A stretch of 64,000 nt of DNA from RYN-230 sp963834515 (GTDB taxonomy: Bacteria > Actinomycetota > Actinomycetes > Streptosporangiales > Streptosporangiaceae), in NCBI GenBank assembly GCA_963834515.1, contig CAWICB010000002.1, positions 1-64,000 of the forward strand. Direction: 5' to 3'. This document shows positions 51,392-60,229 of this stretch, in pieces. The notes below the pieces were generated by a model. It had not been told where the DNA came from and made no database searches. It saw nothing but the letters and a program-made list of their open reading frames with translations. The number at the start of each line of letters is the position of its first letter. Position 1 is the stretch's first letter. The translations under genes and the position numbers were made by a program.

Positions 51392-52879
51392 TTACAGGAG
51401 GGTGGTGACCGCCTTGACCTCCGTGTAGGCCTCGAGCACCTCGTGGCCCATCTCGCGGCCCCAGCCGGACTGCTTGTACCCGCCGAACGGCAGCGCCGCG
51501 TCGAACACGTTGTAGCAGTTGATCCAGACGCTGCCGGCCTTGATCTTCTTGGCCAGGGCGTGGGCCTTGGAGATGTCCTTGGTCCAGATGCCCGCACCGA
51601 GGCCGTACGGGGTGTCGTTTGCGGCGGCGGCGACGTCGTCCAGGTCGCTGAACGGTGCCGCGACCACGACCGGCCCGAAGATCTCCTCACGCACGACCGT
51701 CATCTCCGGGTGCGTATTGGTCAGCACCGTGGGCTCGACGAAGTAGCCGCGATTCCCGTGGCGGCCGCCGCCGGACAAGGCGGTGGCGCCTTCCGCGATA
51801 CCGGAGTCGACGTAGCCGGTCACCCGCCGCAGCTGCTCATCGGAGACCAGCGGGCCCATCTGCGTGCCCGGCTCCATGCCGGGGCCGAGCTTGATCGACT
51901 TGGCGATCTCGGCCACGCCGTCGACCACCTCGTCAAAGCGGCCTTGCTGGACATACAGGCGCGACCCGGCGACGCAGCACTGCCCGTGGTTGAAGAAGAT
52001 CGCGTTGGCCGCGCCCTCGATCGCACTGGAGTCGGCGTCGTCGAAGACGACGTTGGGGCTCTTGCCACCGAGCTCCAGGCTCACCTTCTTCAGGTTCCCC
52101 GTCGCCGCATTGGCGATCAGCCGGCCGACTTCGGTGGAGCCGGTGAACGCGATCTTGTCCACGTCGTGGTGGGCCGCCAGCGCCGCGCCTGCGGTCTCGC
52201 CGAAGCCGGACACCACGTTGACCACGCCGTCCGGCACGCCGGCCTCGGCCATCAGCCCGGCCAGCCGCAGCGCGGTCAGCGGGGTCTGCTCGGCCGGCTT
52301 GAGCACCACGCAGTTCCCGGTGGCCAGGGCCGGGCCGAGCTTCCACGCCGCCATCAGCAGCGGGAAGTTCCACGGGATGATCTGGCCGACCACGCCGACC
52401 GGCTCGCGCAGCGTGTACGAGTGCCAGTTGGCGCCCGGCATGTAGGGCACCGAGATGCTGATCGTGTTGCCCTCGATCTTGGTCGCCCAGCCGGCCATGT
52501 ACTGGAAAAGATCCGCGGCCAGCGGCACGTCGGCCGCCTGGGCCACGGCGAACGGTTTCCCGTTGTCCAGCGACTCGAGCTGGGCCAGTTCGTCCAGGTG
52601 CTCATAGATGAGATCACCGATCCGCCAGATGATCCGGCCCCGCTCGGACGGGGTCATCCTGCCCCACGGGCCATCCTCGAACGCCCGGCGGGCCGCCTTC
52701 ACAGCCCGGTCGATGTCCTCGGCTTCCCCTTCGGCCACCCGGGCCAGGGTCTCGCCGGTCGCCGGGTTGGGGGTCTCGAACGTCCGGCCGGACGCCGAGT
52801 CAGCCCACTGCCCGTCGATGAACAGCTGCCGCGGCGCGCCGAGGAAGTCTTCGACGCTCCGGTCCAAGGTCATTGTCAT
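51392..52879 (-). CDS. Aldehyde dehydrogenase (NAD(P)-dependent)
   Basis: 495 residues. It has VGQIIPWNFPLLMAAWKLGP, the catalytic Glu in LELGGKSPNVVF, the nucleophile in FFNHGQCCVAGSRLYV, and EIFGPVVV and LPFGGYKQSGWGRE, all class ALDH signatures. It probably converts the aldehyde from the alcohol dehydrogenases nearby to the acid. Its divergent partner is the iron alcohol dehydrogenase 316 bases away, and the acs relic follows on the same strand. Confidence 0.92.
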   Translation of the reverse strand: MTMTLDRSVEDFLGAPRQLFIDGQWADSASGRTFETPNPATGETLARVAEGEAEDIDRAVKAARRAFEDGPWGRMTPSERGRIIWRIGDLIYEHLDELAQLESLDNGKPFAVAQAADVPLAADLFQYMAGWATKIEGNTISISVPYMPGANWHSYTLREPVGVVGQIIPWNFPLLMAAWKLGPALATGNCVVLKPAEQTPLTALRLAGLMAEAGVPDGVVNVVSGFGETAGAALAAHHDVDKIAFTGSTEVGRLIANAATGNLKKVSLELGGKSPNVVFDDADSSAIEGAANAIFFNHGQCCVAGSRLYVQQGRFDEVVDGVAEIAKSIKLGPGMEPGTQMGPLVSDEQLRRVTGYVDSGIAEGATALSGGGRHGNRGYFVEPTVLTNTHPEMTVVREEIFGPVVVAAPFSDLDDVAAAANDTPYGLGAGIWTKDISKAHALAKKIKAGSVWINCYNVFDAALPFGGYKQSGWGREMGHEVLEAYTEVKAVTTLL

Positions 52880-53195
52880 GAATGCTCATCTCCTCGATAG
52901 CACGGAGCAGGCGGGCCACCCTATTGCGGTCAGCCCGTAATCACCGCGCGGGGCCACGGCCCGCAGGTCGAGGCGTATTTGACATGCTCATTCTCCAGCC
53001 GGTCACGGGCCACGGCACCTACCCAACCGGACGGGCCGTGCGCTCAGGAGGACGGTGCCGGGACTACCCGGTCACCCCGGCGTCCCCGGCCGGAAAATGC
53101 CGGCATCCCAGATTCGGGATAGGGGCGTAACGTGGGTGACAGCCGCAAAACGGGCAGGAGTTCCAGTGCCCCTTCCACCGGAAAATCTTGAAGAA
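52880..53195. other. Divergent promoter region ALDH / iron-ADH
   Basis: 316 bases between two divergent genes; no gene inside. Target region for the two-component regulator is a reasonable inference, but no obvious dyad stands out. Confidence 0.4.
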
Positions 53196-54446
53196 ATGGT
53201 AAAGAGCGACTGGCCGGGTGCTAACACGCGCCGGGAAGAGGCCACCGGCCAGCCGGCCCGCTCCCGGCGTGCTGAGGCACGGGGCACCAACCGCCCCGTC
53301 CGGCTGGCGAAGTTCCATGCTCCCGAGATCGTTTTCGGGCCTGGCGCGCTGGCGGAACTCGGTCACTGCGCGGCGCGCCTTGGCGCGCGCCGGCCGTTCC
53401 TGGTCACCGACCCCGGGTTGATCGAGACAGGCTGGGCGGATGAGGCTATCGGCTACTTGCGGGACGGTGGGCTGAGCCCGGCGGTGTGGCATGACGTGAC
53501 GCCCAACCCCAAGGACCACGAGATAGAAGCGGCCTTCCAGCGGTACATCGAGAGCGGCAGCGACGTGATCGTGGGGCTGGGCGGCGGCTCGTGCATCGAC
53601 GCGGCCAAGGGGGTAGCCATCCTGTCCGGCAACGGGGGCCGGATTCTCGGCTTCGGGGGGGTGGACAAGGTCGTGCGCCCGATCCCGCCCACCGTGATGG
53701 TGCCGTCCACGTCTGGGACCGGTGCGGACGTGTCGCAGTTCGCGGTCGTCACCGACACCGCGGCCCGCATCAAGATCACTATCATCAGCCGGACGCTGGT
53801 CCCGGACATCTCAGTGGTCGATCCGCGTCTCTTGACCACCATGCCGGACTGGCTCAACGCGGCCAGCGGGCTGGATGCGCTGACGCATGCGATCGAGGCG
53901 TTCGTGTCCCGTGCGCACAACCTGCTGACCGACCGGCATGCGCTGCATGCCGTCGAGCTCGTCACCCGCAACCTGCTGCCCACTCAGCTGCGGCCGAAGG
54001 AATCCAGCCTGCGCCTGGCTATGGCCCAGGGGTCGCTGGAGGCGGGCATGGCGTTCACTAATGCGATCCTGGGCGCGACGCACGCGATGAGCCACCAGGT
54101 CGGTGGGCTGCTGGACGCCCCGCACGGGACGGTGAATGGTGTGCTGCTGCCCCACGTCATCAGGTTCAACGCCGAGACCTGGCCCGAGCGGTTCGTCCCG
54201 CTGGCTGAGGCCGCCGGGATCAGCACCGAGGGCGTGCCGGCCCAGGAGGTGGCCCTGAGCCTGGCCGACCGGGTCCGTGAACTGGCCGACGAGGTGGGGG
54301 TGCCGAGGGGGCTGACCGCGCTGGGCGTCACCGAGGCCGTGCTGCCCCGGCTGGCCCGGACCACCTTGCAGGATGCCTGCCTGTCCACCAACCCCCGGGA
54401 AGCGGACGCACCCGACATCGAGGCGATCTTCCGGGCGGCCTTGTGA
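53196..54446 (+). CDS. Iron-containing alcohol dehydrogenase (DhaT-like)
   Basis: About 416 residues from ATG 53196. It is a group III metal alcohol dehydrogenase: FGPGALAELG, GLGGGSCIDAAKGVAI, STSGTGADVSQFAVV (phosphate loop), and the metal ligands Asp and His in DALTHAIEAFV, GATHAMSHQVGG and APHGTVNGV. Members oxidise simple alcohols or 1,3-propanediol. It is translationally close to the sensor kinase that follows. The start is not well fixed: the frame is open from 53055, and GTGs at 53127-53136 are alternatives. Confidence 0.88.
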   Translation: MVKSDWPGANTRREEATGQPARSRRAEARGTNRPVRLAKFHAPEIVFGPGALAELGHCAARLGARRPFLVTDPGLIETGWADEAIGYLRDGGLSPAVWHDVTPNPKDHEIEAAFQRYIESGSDVIVGLGGGSCIDAAKGVAILSGNGGRILGFGGVDKVVRPIPPTVMVPSTSGTGADVSQFAVVTDTAARIKITIISRTLVPDISVVDPRLLTTMPDWLNAASGLDALTHAIEAFVSRAHNLLTDRHALHAVELVTRNLLPTQLRPKESSLRLAMAQGSLEAGMAFTNAILGATHAMSHQVGGLLDAPHGTVNGVLLPHVIRFNAETWPERFVPLAEAAGISTEGVPAQEVALSLADRVRELADEVGVPRGLTALGVTEAVLPRLARTTLQDACLSTNPREADAPDIEAIFRAAL

Positions 54447-54457
54447 AGGGAGCGCCG

Positions 54458-55864
54458 GTGACCGAATCAGAAGGCGATCCACGTCCGGGCCCCGACCTGG
54501 AGGTGCTGACCGGCCTTCGCTCTGGCAAGCGCTCGTTCTACTCCGAGTACGTGCGCTCAGCCGAGCGCCTCGAGGACGCCGTGCGGGCGCTGGACGGCAT
54601 CTCCCGTGCGCTGGTGCGCACGGCAGCCGGCCCCCGGACGCTGGTCGAGTGGGTGGTGCGGACGGCAACCGCCCACCTGCAGGCCGAATGGCTGCTGTTC
54701 GTGGTGGCTGACGGCGTACTGCCTGCCGCGAGCCCGCGGTTTCTCGCGGTGACCGGCGGCGAGCTGATCGATGACGAGAGCAGGCTGGCGGCCGACGTGC
54801 GGGAGCACCTGGCCGTGCTGCGCGGCCGTCCCTGGGAGGTTGAGTCACCGGACAGTGGCCAGGGCTGGGTACGGGTATCGATGACCCTGGACGACGAGCC
54901 GGTCGGCGGGATCGCAGCGCGGCCGGGCAGCGGGCTGGAGGTGGCCGCCACCGATCGCGCCCTGTTGCGGGTGCTGGCCAACCAGGCCGCCGTGGCGTTG
55001 CACAACTCGTTCCTCTTCCACGCGACCACCCAGCTCCGTGGCCGCAGCGAGCAGCTCTACGACGCGACCACGCAGCACGCCAGGGATCTGGCCGCGCGCA
55101 GCGCCGAGCTGGCCGAGACGCAGCAACGGCTCTTCGCGGCGCTGCAGCGGCAGGCGCTCGACGACGAGCGGCACCGGATGGCGCGCGAACTGCACGACAG
55201 CGTGACCCAGTCCGTGCTGTCCATCGGCATGACCATTGAGGTATGCCGGGCCGAGCTGGAAAGCATGGGCGGGCCGGCCGGGCGGATCGCCGAGCGCCTG
55301 CTCCCCGCCCGAGACCTCACCGGGCACGTGGCTGAGCAGCTGCGGGCCGCGATCTACGCGCTGCACCAGGCGGCCAACGAGCCGCCCGGCCCGCTGCCGG
55401 TGCTGCTGCGGCGGCTGTGCGCCGTGCACCGGCCCGGCGGGATGCAGGTGAAGGTGATGCTGCACGGAAGCCCGGTCATGCTGCCTGCTGAAGTCGAGCA
55501 GTCGATGCTGCAGTGGACCGGGGAGGCACTGTTCAACGCGGTCACGCATGGCAAGGCCACCCGGGCGCTGGTCCGGCTGCGTTACCTGGACGATGCGGTG
55601 GCCATCAGCGTGTCCGACAACGGGACCGGCGACCCAGCCCAGCTACGCCGCGCCCTGCGGCTGTCCAGCGGGGGGGACGTGTCGGGGCTGCACCGCGGGC
55701 TGGCCAACATGCTGGACCGGGCGGAGGAACTCGGCGGGGCCCAGTCCATCCGCCGCTCCCGGTCAGGTGGTGTGCTGCTGCGGCTGGACATCCCGCTGCC
55801 GCTGGCCCAGCCAGGGCAGGCCGGCCGCGGGCCGGCTGTGCCGGGAGGCGGTGGCGATGCCTGA
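54458..55864 (+). CDS. Sensor histidine kinase, GAF and NarL-type (MnoS-like)
   Basis: About 468 residues, soluble. A GAF-like region spans about 45-195 (VRTATAHLQAEWLLFVVADG to ALLRVLANQAAVALHN), a coiled linker with LAETQQRLFAALQRQALDDE follows, then the HisKA_3 box RHRMARELHDSVTQSVLSIG with His in the H-box, and an HATPase domain (EALFNAVTHGKA, VSDNGTG) ending before a Pro/Gly tail. No membrane segment, so it senses an internal signal. GTG 54458 follows AAGGGAG; GTG 54443 overlaps the ADH stop. In mycobacteria the equivalent MnoS pairs with MnoR next to mno. Confidence 0.87.
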   Translation: MTESEGDPRPGPDLEVLTGLRSGKRSFYSEYVRSAERLEDAVRALDGISRALVRTAAGPRTLVEWVVRTATAHLQAEWLLFVVADGVLPAASPRFLAVTGGELIDDESRLAADVREHLAVLRGRPWEVESPDSGQGWVRVSMTLDDEPVGGIAARPGSGLEVAATDRALLRVLANQAAVALHNSFLFHATTQLRGRSEQLYDATTQHARDLAARSAELAETQQRLFAALQRQALDDERHRMARELHDSVTQSVLSIGMTIEVCRAELESMGGPAGRIAERLLPARDLTGHVAEQLRAAIYALHQAANEPPGPLPVLLRRLCAVHRPGGMQVKVMLHGSPVMLPAEVEQSMLQWTGEALFNAVTHGKATRALVRLRYLDDAVAISVSDNGTGDPAQLRRALRLSSGGDVSGLHRGLANMLDRAEELGGAQSIRRSRSGGVLLRLDIPLPLAQPGQAGRGPAVPGGGGDA

Positions 55865-56543
55865 GCTGCCGCCGGCCGGGAAGCGGCCGGACGGCGGGGC
55901 CCCGGTCACGATCGTGCTCATCGACGATCACGCGATTCTCCGCCAGGGCCTGCGCTCGCTGCTGGAACGCGAACCCGACCTGGAAGTCGTCGGCGAGGCC
56001 AGCTCGGCGGGCGAGGCATTGGCCGTCGTGCAGCGGGCCCGCCCGATGATCGTGCTGCTGGACATGAAGCTGTCGCCCGCATCCGACGACGACGGGCTGG
56101 CCTTGTGCGCTCAGCTGACCAGGCAGTATCCGGGGCTCGGGGTTCTGGTGCTCTCCACGTTCGTGGACGACGCGCTGGTGGTCAGCGCCATTCAGCACGG
56201 GGCGTGCGGCTATGTGGTCAAGGATGTGGACACGCAGGAACTGGTGCGGGCCATCCGCCTGGTGGCCCAGAACGGGAGCGCGTTCGACTCCCGGTCGGCG
56301 GCGGCCATGATGCGGTCGATCCACGCCCCGCAGGCACGCTCACCGCTGACCGAGAGAGAGCTGAGCGTGCTGCGCCTGGTCGCGAACGGCCTGAGCAACA
56401 GGGGCATCGCCGCGGAGCTGTATCTATCTGAGACCACGGTGAAGTTCCATGTCCGCAACATCATGCGCAAGCTCGATGCGGCCAGCCGTGCGGAGGCGGT
56501 CTACCGGGCGACGAAGAGCGGGCTCAACCTGACCTCTTCCTGA
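55857..56543 (+). CDS. NarL/LuxR-type response regulator (MnoR-like)
   Basis: 228 residues. The receiver starts TIVLIDDHAILRQGL with the acidic pair; the phospho-acceptor Asp is in MIVLLDMKLSP and the Lys in GYVVKDVD. The C-terminal LuxR HTH (SPLTERELSVLRLVANGLSN, LSETTVKFHVRNIMRKL) binds DNA. The ATG overlaps the kinase gene end by 8 bases, so both are made together. It ends 19 bases from the convergent mftM stop. Confidence 0.9.
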   Translation: MPELPPAGKRPDGGAPVTIVLIDDHAILRQGLRSLLEREPDLEVVGEASSAGEALAVVQRARPMIVLLDMKLSPASDDDGLALCAQLTRQYPGLGVLVLSTFVDDALVVSAIQHGACGYVVKDVDTQELVRAIRLVAQNGSAFDSRSAAAMMRSIHAPQARSPLTERELSVLRLVANGLSNRGIAAELYLSETTVKFHVRNIMRKLDAASRAEAVYRATKSGLNLTSS

Positions 56544-56562
56544 GGCAGGGTCCCAGGCTGGC

Positions 56563-57501
56563 CTATCCGACGTCGAGGACCAGCCAGCCGCCGTGATGTT
56601 CGTGCACCGAATGGGGATGGCCCGCGCGGTCACCCAGCTCACCGAGCTGGCGCAGGTCAAAGGTACGGACATGACCGTACGGGGCGTCGGGCTCCTCCTC
56701 GACCGGCACGGCGACCACCACCTGATGGCGGGCGACACGGGCCGCCTCGCTGATCACGGCGCCGCCACGGTCGGGGCTCACGTGCTCCAGGAGATGGATG
56801 AGGCTGACCGTATCGGCCCAGCCATCGGGCACCGGGATCCGGGCCGCATCACACACCAGGGTGCTGACTTGCAGCCCGCGGGCCGCGGCCACCGCCTTGA
56901 GCAGGCACATGCTGCCGCTGGACAGGTCGGACGCGGTCACCGTGCTGGCCGGCCGCTCGGCCAGCAGCAGCGGGAGGAAGCCGTAGCAGGAGCCGATGTC
57001 GAGCACCTGGCCGGCCGGGATCAGCTGCAGCGCGTGCGCATACACCGGGGCGAACCCGCTGATGGTCGTCTGCTCAGCGCCGTTCGCCGTGTCCGGTGCC
57101 CGCCAGCACTGCCGGATCCGGGCCAGGGTGTTGCCATAGAACGTGCCCCAGGCCAGCAGTGGGTCATCAATGCACGACCGGACAACGCCGGTGAATACCC
57201 GCTCGAAGACCTCCGCCCCCGACAGCCAGCCCGGCGCGAACAGCTCGCCGGCGAGCAGCCCGGCTACGTCGTTGTCGAGCTGGTCGGGGCGCAGCCAGTG
57301 GCATACCTCGATCCGGCCACGATGGCGTTCGGTCAGGCAGAAATGCTCGGTGCGGACCACCGGACCGGGATCCACGGCGCCGGCCCGGGGCGGCTCGGCG
57401 TGGAGCACACTGACGAGGTAGTCGTCGTAGCGGCCCGGGCGGCAGGGCGCGAACGGGTCAATGGTCTGCGGGAGCGACGGGATCAGGTTCGGGTCGCTCA
57501 T
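56563..57501 (-). CDS. mftM: SAM methyltransferase, mycofactocin oligosaccharide MftM-like
   Basis: 312 residues. Motif I is VLDIGSCYGFLPLLLAE, with TASDLSSGSM and the LIHLLEHVSP segment. The N-terminal half (CRPGRYDDYLV, VRTEHFCLTERHRGRIEVCH, LAGELFAPGWLSGAEVFERV) resembles MftM, which in mycobacteria methylates the glucan of mycofactocin and lies by the mno locus. Here it is the last gene of the mno operon and overlaps the VWA gene by ATGA, which supports this assignment. Placed by pattern memory rather than alignment. Confidence 0.72.
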   Translation of the reverse strand: MSDPNLIPSLPQTIDPFAPCRPGRYDDYLVSVLHAEPPRAGAVDPGPVVRTEHFCLTERHRGRIEVCHWLRPDQLDNDVAGLLAGELFAPGWLSGAEVFERVFTGVVRSCIDDPLLAWGTFYGNTLARIRQCWRAPDTANGAEQTTISGFAPVYAHALQLIPAGQVLDIGSCYGFLPLLLAERPASTVTASDLSSGSMCLLKAVAAARGLQVSTLVCDAARIPVPDGWADTVSLIHLLEHVSPDRGGAVISEAARVARHQVVVAVPVEEEPDAPYGHVRTFDLRQLGELGDRAGHPHSVHEHHGGWLVLDVG

Positions 57502-59021
57502 CGCCCAGACGCCTCCGCCGATATCTGCTGGGCGGCGCGCTGCAGCCCGGTGAGATCGGCGACCACCTGGACGCGGTCGCAGAATTCTGCGTAGCGCGGC
57601 AGGTCGCACGCCCCGAGCGCCCAGGAGTACCGGGGCTCCGGGGTCAGCCAGATCGTCTCGCGGACCCGGCGGGTGATCTCCTCGAACGTGTCCAGCTGGG
57701 CGTGGTTGCCGTTGCCGCGCCCATCGCCGAGCACGATGAGCGTGGTGCGGCGGTCCAGGGCGGCGGAGTGCTCGGACAGCAGCTGGGTGAACGTCGCGCC
57801 GTAATCCGAGCTGGCGTCCACGTCGAGCAGCCCGCCCGCGGGCAGGCCGTCGAATACCAGCCCGAGCGCCCGTTCCAGCGGGTGCTCAGCGAACAGCTCG
57901 GTGATCTCGACTGGCGCGTCGACGAACGCGAACGAGCGAGCCTGCGTGAACAGCGACTGCATGCCGTAGACCAGGTGCAGCGTGAAGCGCGCGGTGGTGC
58001 GCACCGACAGCGACACGTCGGTCAGCAGCAGCAGCTTGGGCTTGTCGGCGGCCCGGCTGGTCGTGACCGGCTGGAACGGGACGCCGTCGTAGCGCATGTT
58101 CTTGCGCATGGTGCGGCCCGGGTTCACCCGGCCGCGGGCCGTGTTGCGCGGCCGGCTGGCCGGGGCGCCGCGCAGCTGGCGGGCCATCCGGCGCAACGCC
58201 TCCTCGAGGTCGGCCCGCTCCCGCTCGTCCACGGACTCGGTCCGCGCGCGGTCGCCGATCCGTGTCTCCACCATCGCCCCGGCCAGCCGGTCCAGGTAGC
58301 GCCGCAGCAGTTCGGGCAGATCCGCGATGACGCCGGCCAGCTGCCGGCGCAGCAGCTCCAGCGCCTGCTCGTCAGCGTCCTCGCCGGCTGCGTCCAGCCA
58401 GCCGAGCAGTACCTCCTGCTGCGCCACCGTCAGCGCGGTGTCGATGCGGTGCCCGGCCGCCGGGGCGAGCTGGCCCGGCAGGCCCGGGTTGTGCAGCCGC
58501 TCGGTGTCCAGCTGCACCGACGCGCCAGCCTCGCGTGCGCCGTCCGCAGTGTCCTTGGACAGCACGATCTCGTCGGTCACCGAGGCCAGGTCGATCTTGT
58601 TCGCCTCCTGGTGCAGGTTGTACTGCTGGGCGAGGTCCTCCTGGCGGAAGAAGTCCCTGATGTCGGCCGGCTTGCCATGACTGTGTCCCTGCTGCGGGAC
58701 ATCGGATGGCTCCGGCGACACCGTGAACGACTCCAGCTCGCCGGTGTCGGCCAGGTCGTCGTGCTCGTGGCTGGGCCCGTGCCCACTGCCCGGGGCGAGC
58801 ACCGGGCGCAGCGAGAAGAACGCCGTGAACAGCTCGTCGAACAGCTCGTCGTCGCGCCGGTCCTTGATCAGCGTCACGCGCAGCGCCGCCCGCAGCGTGT
58901 CCCGGCCGGCCAGCACACCGGGCTGGGCGGCCGCCAGCATCGCGTCGGCAGCCTCGGCTACCGACACGCGGACGCCGAACAGCCGCAGCAACCGGACGAA
59001 CCGGTGCAGGCTGCTTACCAC
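57498..59021 (-). CDS. VWA domain (CoxE-like) protein
   Basis: 507 residues. The last 200 (KPKLLLLTDVSLSVRTTARF with the MIDAS-type DxSxS, then RRTTLIVLGDGRGNGN) form a von Willebrand A domain. The first 120 are helical, followed by a His-bearing stretch (GSGHGPSHEHDD, GHSHGK). CoxE-like proteins work with MoxR ATPases to insert or activate metals. GTG 59021 is chosen from the position after the MoxR stop, with GGAGCGGAG upstream. Co-operonic with moxR and mno. Confidence 0.85.
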   Translation of the reverse strand: MVSSLHRFVRLLRLFGVRVSVAEAADAMLAAAQPGVLAGRDTLRAALRVTLIKDRRDDELFDELFTAFFSLRPVLAPGSGHGPSHEHDDLADTGELESFTVSPEPSDVPQQGHSHGKPADIRDFFRQEDLAQQYNLHQEANKIDLASVTDEIVLSKDTADGAREAGASVQLDTERLHNPGLPGQLAPAAGHRIDTALTVAQQEVLLGWLDAAGEDADEQALELLRRQLAGVIADLPELLRRYLDRLAGAMVETRIGDRARTESVDERERADLEEALRRMARQLRGAPASRPRNTARGRVNPGRTMRKNMRYDGVPFQPVTTSRAADKPKLLLLTDVSLSVRTTARFTLHLVYGMQSLFTQARSFAFVDAPVEITELFAEHPLERALGLVFDGLPAGGLLDVDASSDYGATFTQLLSEHSAALDRRTTLIVLGDGRGNGNHAQLDTFEEITRRVRETIWLTPEPRYSWALGACDLPRYAEFCDRVQVVADLTGLQRAAQQISAEASGR

Positions 59022-59034
59022 CGCTCCGCTCCGT

Positions 59035-60183
59035 TCAGCCAGGCCGTCGCCGGGTGAACGCCGCGAACGACCGGCCGCCCGGGCCCGGACCGGATGCGGC
59101 GCGGCGGCCCGGCCGGTCCATGGCCGCTGGGACGGCCTGGCCGCCGGGCGGCTCGTCCCTGGCCGGCCCGTGTTCGTGGGCCGGCCCGTGGTCATGATCG
59201 TGCTCCCCGCCGCGCTCATGGGCATGCCCGGCCGCGGGCAGCTCGCGGTTCGGGTCAACCAGCCGGGGCAGCACCTCGACCGCGCGCTGCATGTCCCGCT
59301 CGTACTTCAGCACGATGTTGGCGGTGTCAGCCAGCACGCTCGCGTCGAGCTCGTCAACGCCGAGCACGGTCAGCGTGCGGGCCCAGTCGATGGTCTCGGA
59401 GATGCTGGGGCTCTTGCGCAGCGGCAGCTCCCGCAGCCCGCGCACCACCTGGACCAGCTGCCGCGCCGCGGCCTCGGGCAGCCCGGTCTGCTTGGACCGC
59501 ACGATCTCCAGCTCCCGCTCCACATCCGGGTAGTCGAGGAACAGGTGCAGGCAGCGGCGCTTGAGCGCGGCTGACAGATCCCTGGTGTTGTTCGAGGTGA
59601 GCACCACGTAGGGCGGTGTCTTCGCCGTGTAGGTGCCGATCTCGGGCACGGACACCTGAAACTCGCCGAGGCACTCGAGGAACACTGCCTCCAGGCCCTC
59701 GTCGGCCCGGTCCACCTCGTCGATCAGCAGCACGGCTGGCTGCTCGCCGCGGATCGCGTCCAGCAGGGGGCGGGCGACCAGGAAGTGGTCAGAGAAGAAC
59801 ACGCCGTCGTGGGCCTCGATCCGGGCTACCGCCGCGGGGATGTCCGGGGCGTCAGCGATGATGTCGTTGAGCTTCTCCCGCAGCATCTGGGTGTACAGCA
59901 GCTGCTTGCCGTAGTCCCATTCATAGAGGGCCCGGGTCTCGTCCTGTCCCTCATAGCATTGCAGCCGGAGCAGCCGGCGGCCGGTCACGGTCGCGAGCGT
60001 CTTGGCCAGTTCGGTCTTGCCCACCCCGGCCGGGCCTTCCAGCAGGACGGGCTTGTTGAGCTGCGTGACCAGGAAAACCGTGGTGGCCAGCCGCCGGTCA
60101 GTGATGTACCCGGCCGCGGCGAACCGGCTGACGACGTCGTCGATCGACCGGAACGTACTGGCATCATCGGTCGCCTGGGGCAC
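59035..60183 (-). CDS. MoxR family AAA+ ATPase with His-rich tail
   Basis: 382 residues. Walker A LLEGPAGVGKTELAKTLA (about 47-64), Walker B VLLIDEVDRAD, sensor LTSNNTRDLSAALKRRCLHL, and the lid domain are normal MoxR features. The C-terminal 65 residues are unusual: HAHERGGEHDHDHGPAHEHG then a Pro/Gly/Arg tail, about nine His in 25 residues, a likely metal-binding segment. Next to the VWA gene and directly downstream of mno, it probably helps mature the metal-containing methanol dehydrogenase. Confidence 0.88.
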   Translation of the reverse strand: MPQATDDASTFRSIDDVVSRFAAAGYITDRRLATTVFLVTQLNKPVLLEGPAGVGKTELAKTLATVTGRRLLRLQCYEGQDETRALYEWDYGKQLLYTQMLREKLNDIIADAPDIPAAVARIEAHDGVFFSDHFLVARPLLDAIRGEQPAVLLIDEVDRADEGLEAVFLECLGEFQVSVPEIGTYTAKTPPYVVLTSNNTRDLSAALKRRCLHLFLDYPDVERELEIVRSKQTGLPEAAARQLVQVVRGLRELPLRKSPSISETIDWARTLTVLGVDELDASVLADTANIVLKYERDMQRAVEVLPRLVDPNRELPAAGHAHERGGEHDHDHGPAHEHGPARDEPPGGQAVPAAMDRPGRRAASGPGPGGRSFAAFTRRRPG

Positions 60184-60229
60184 GCGTCCTCCGGTTCGTC
60201 CGGGCCGGGGTTACCGCCCGCCGCTGGTT

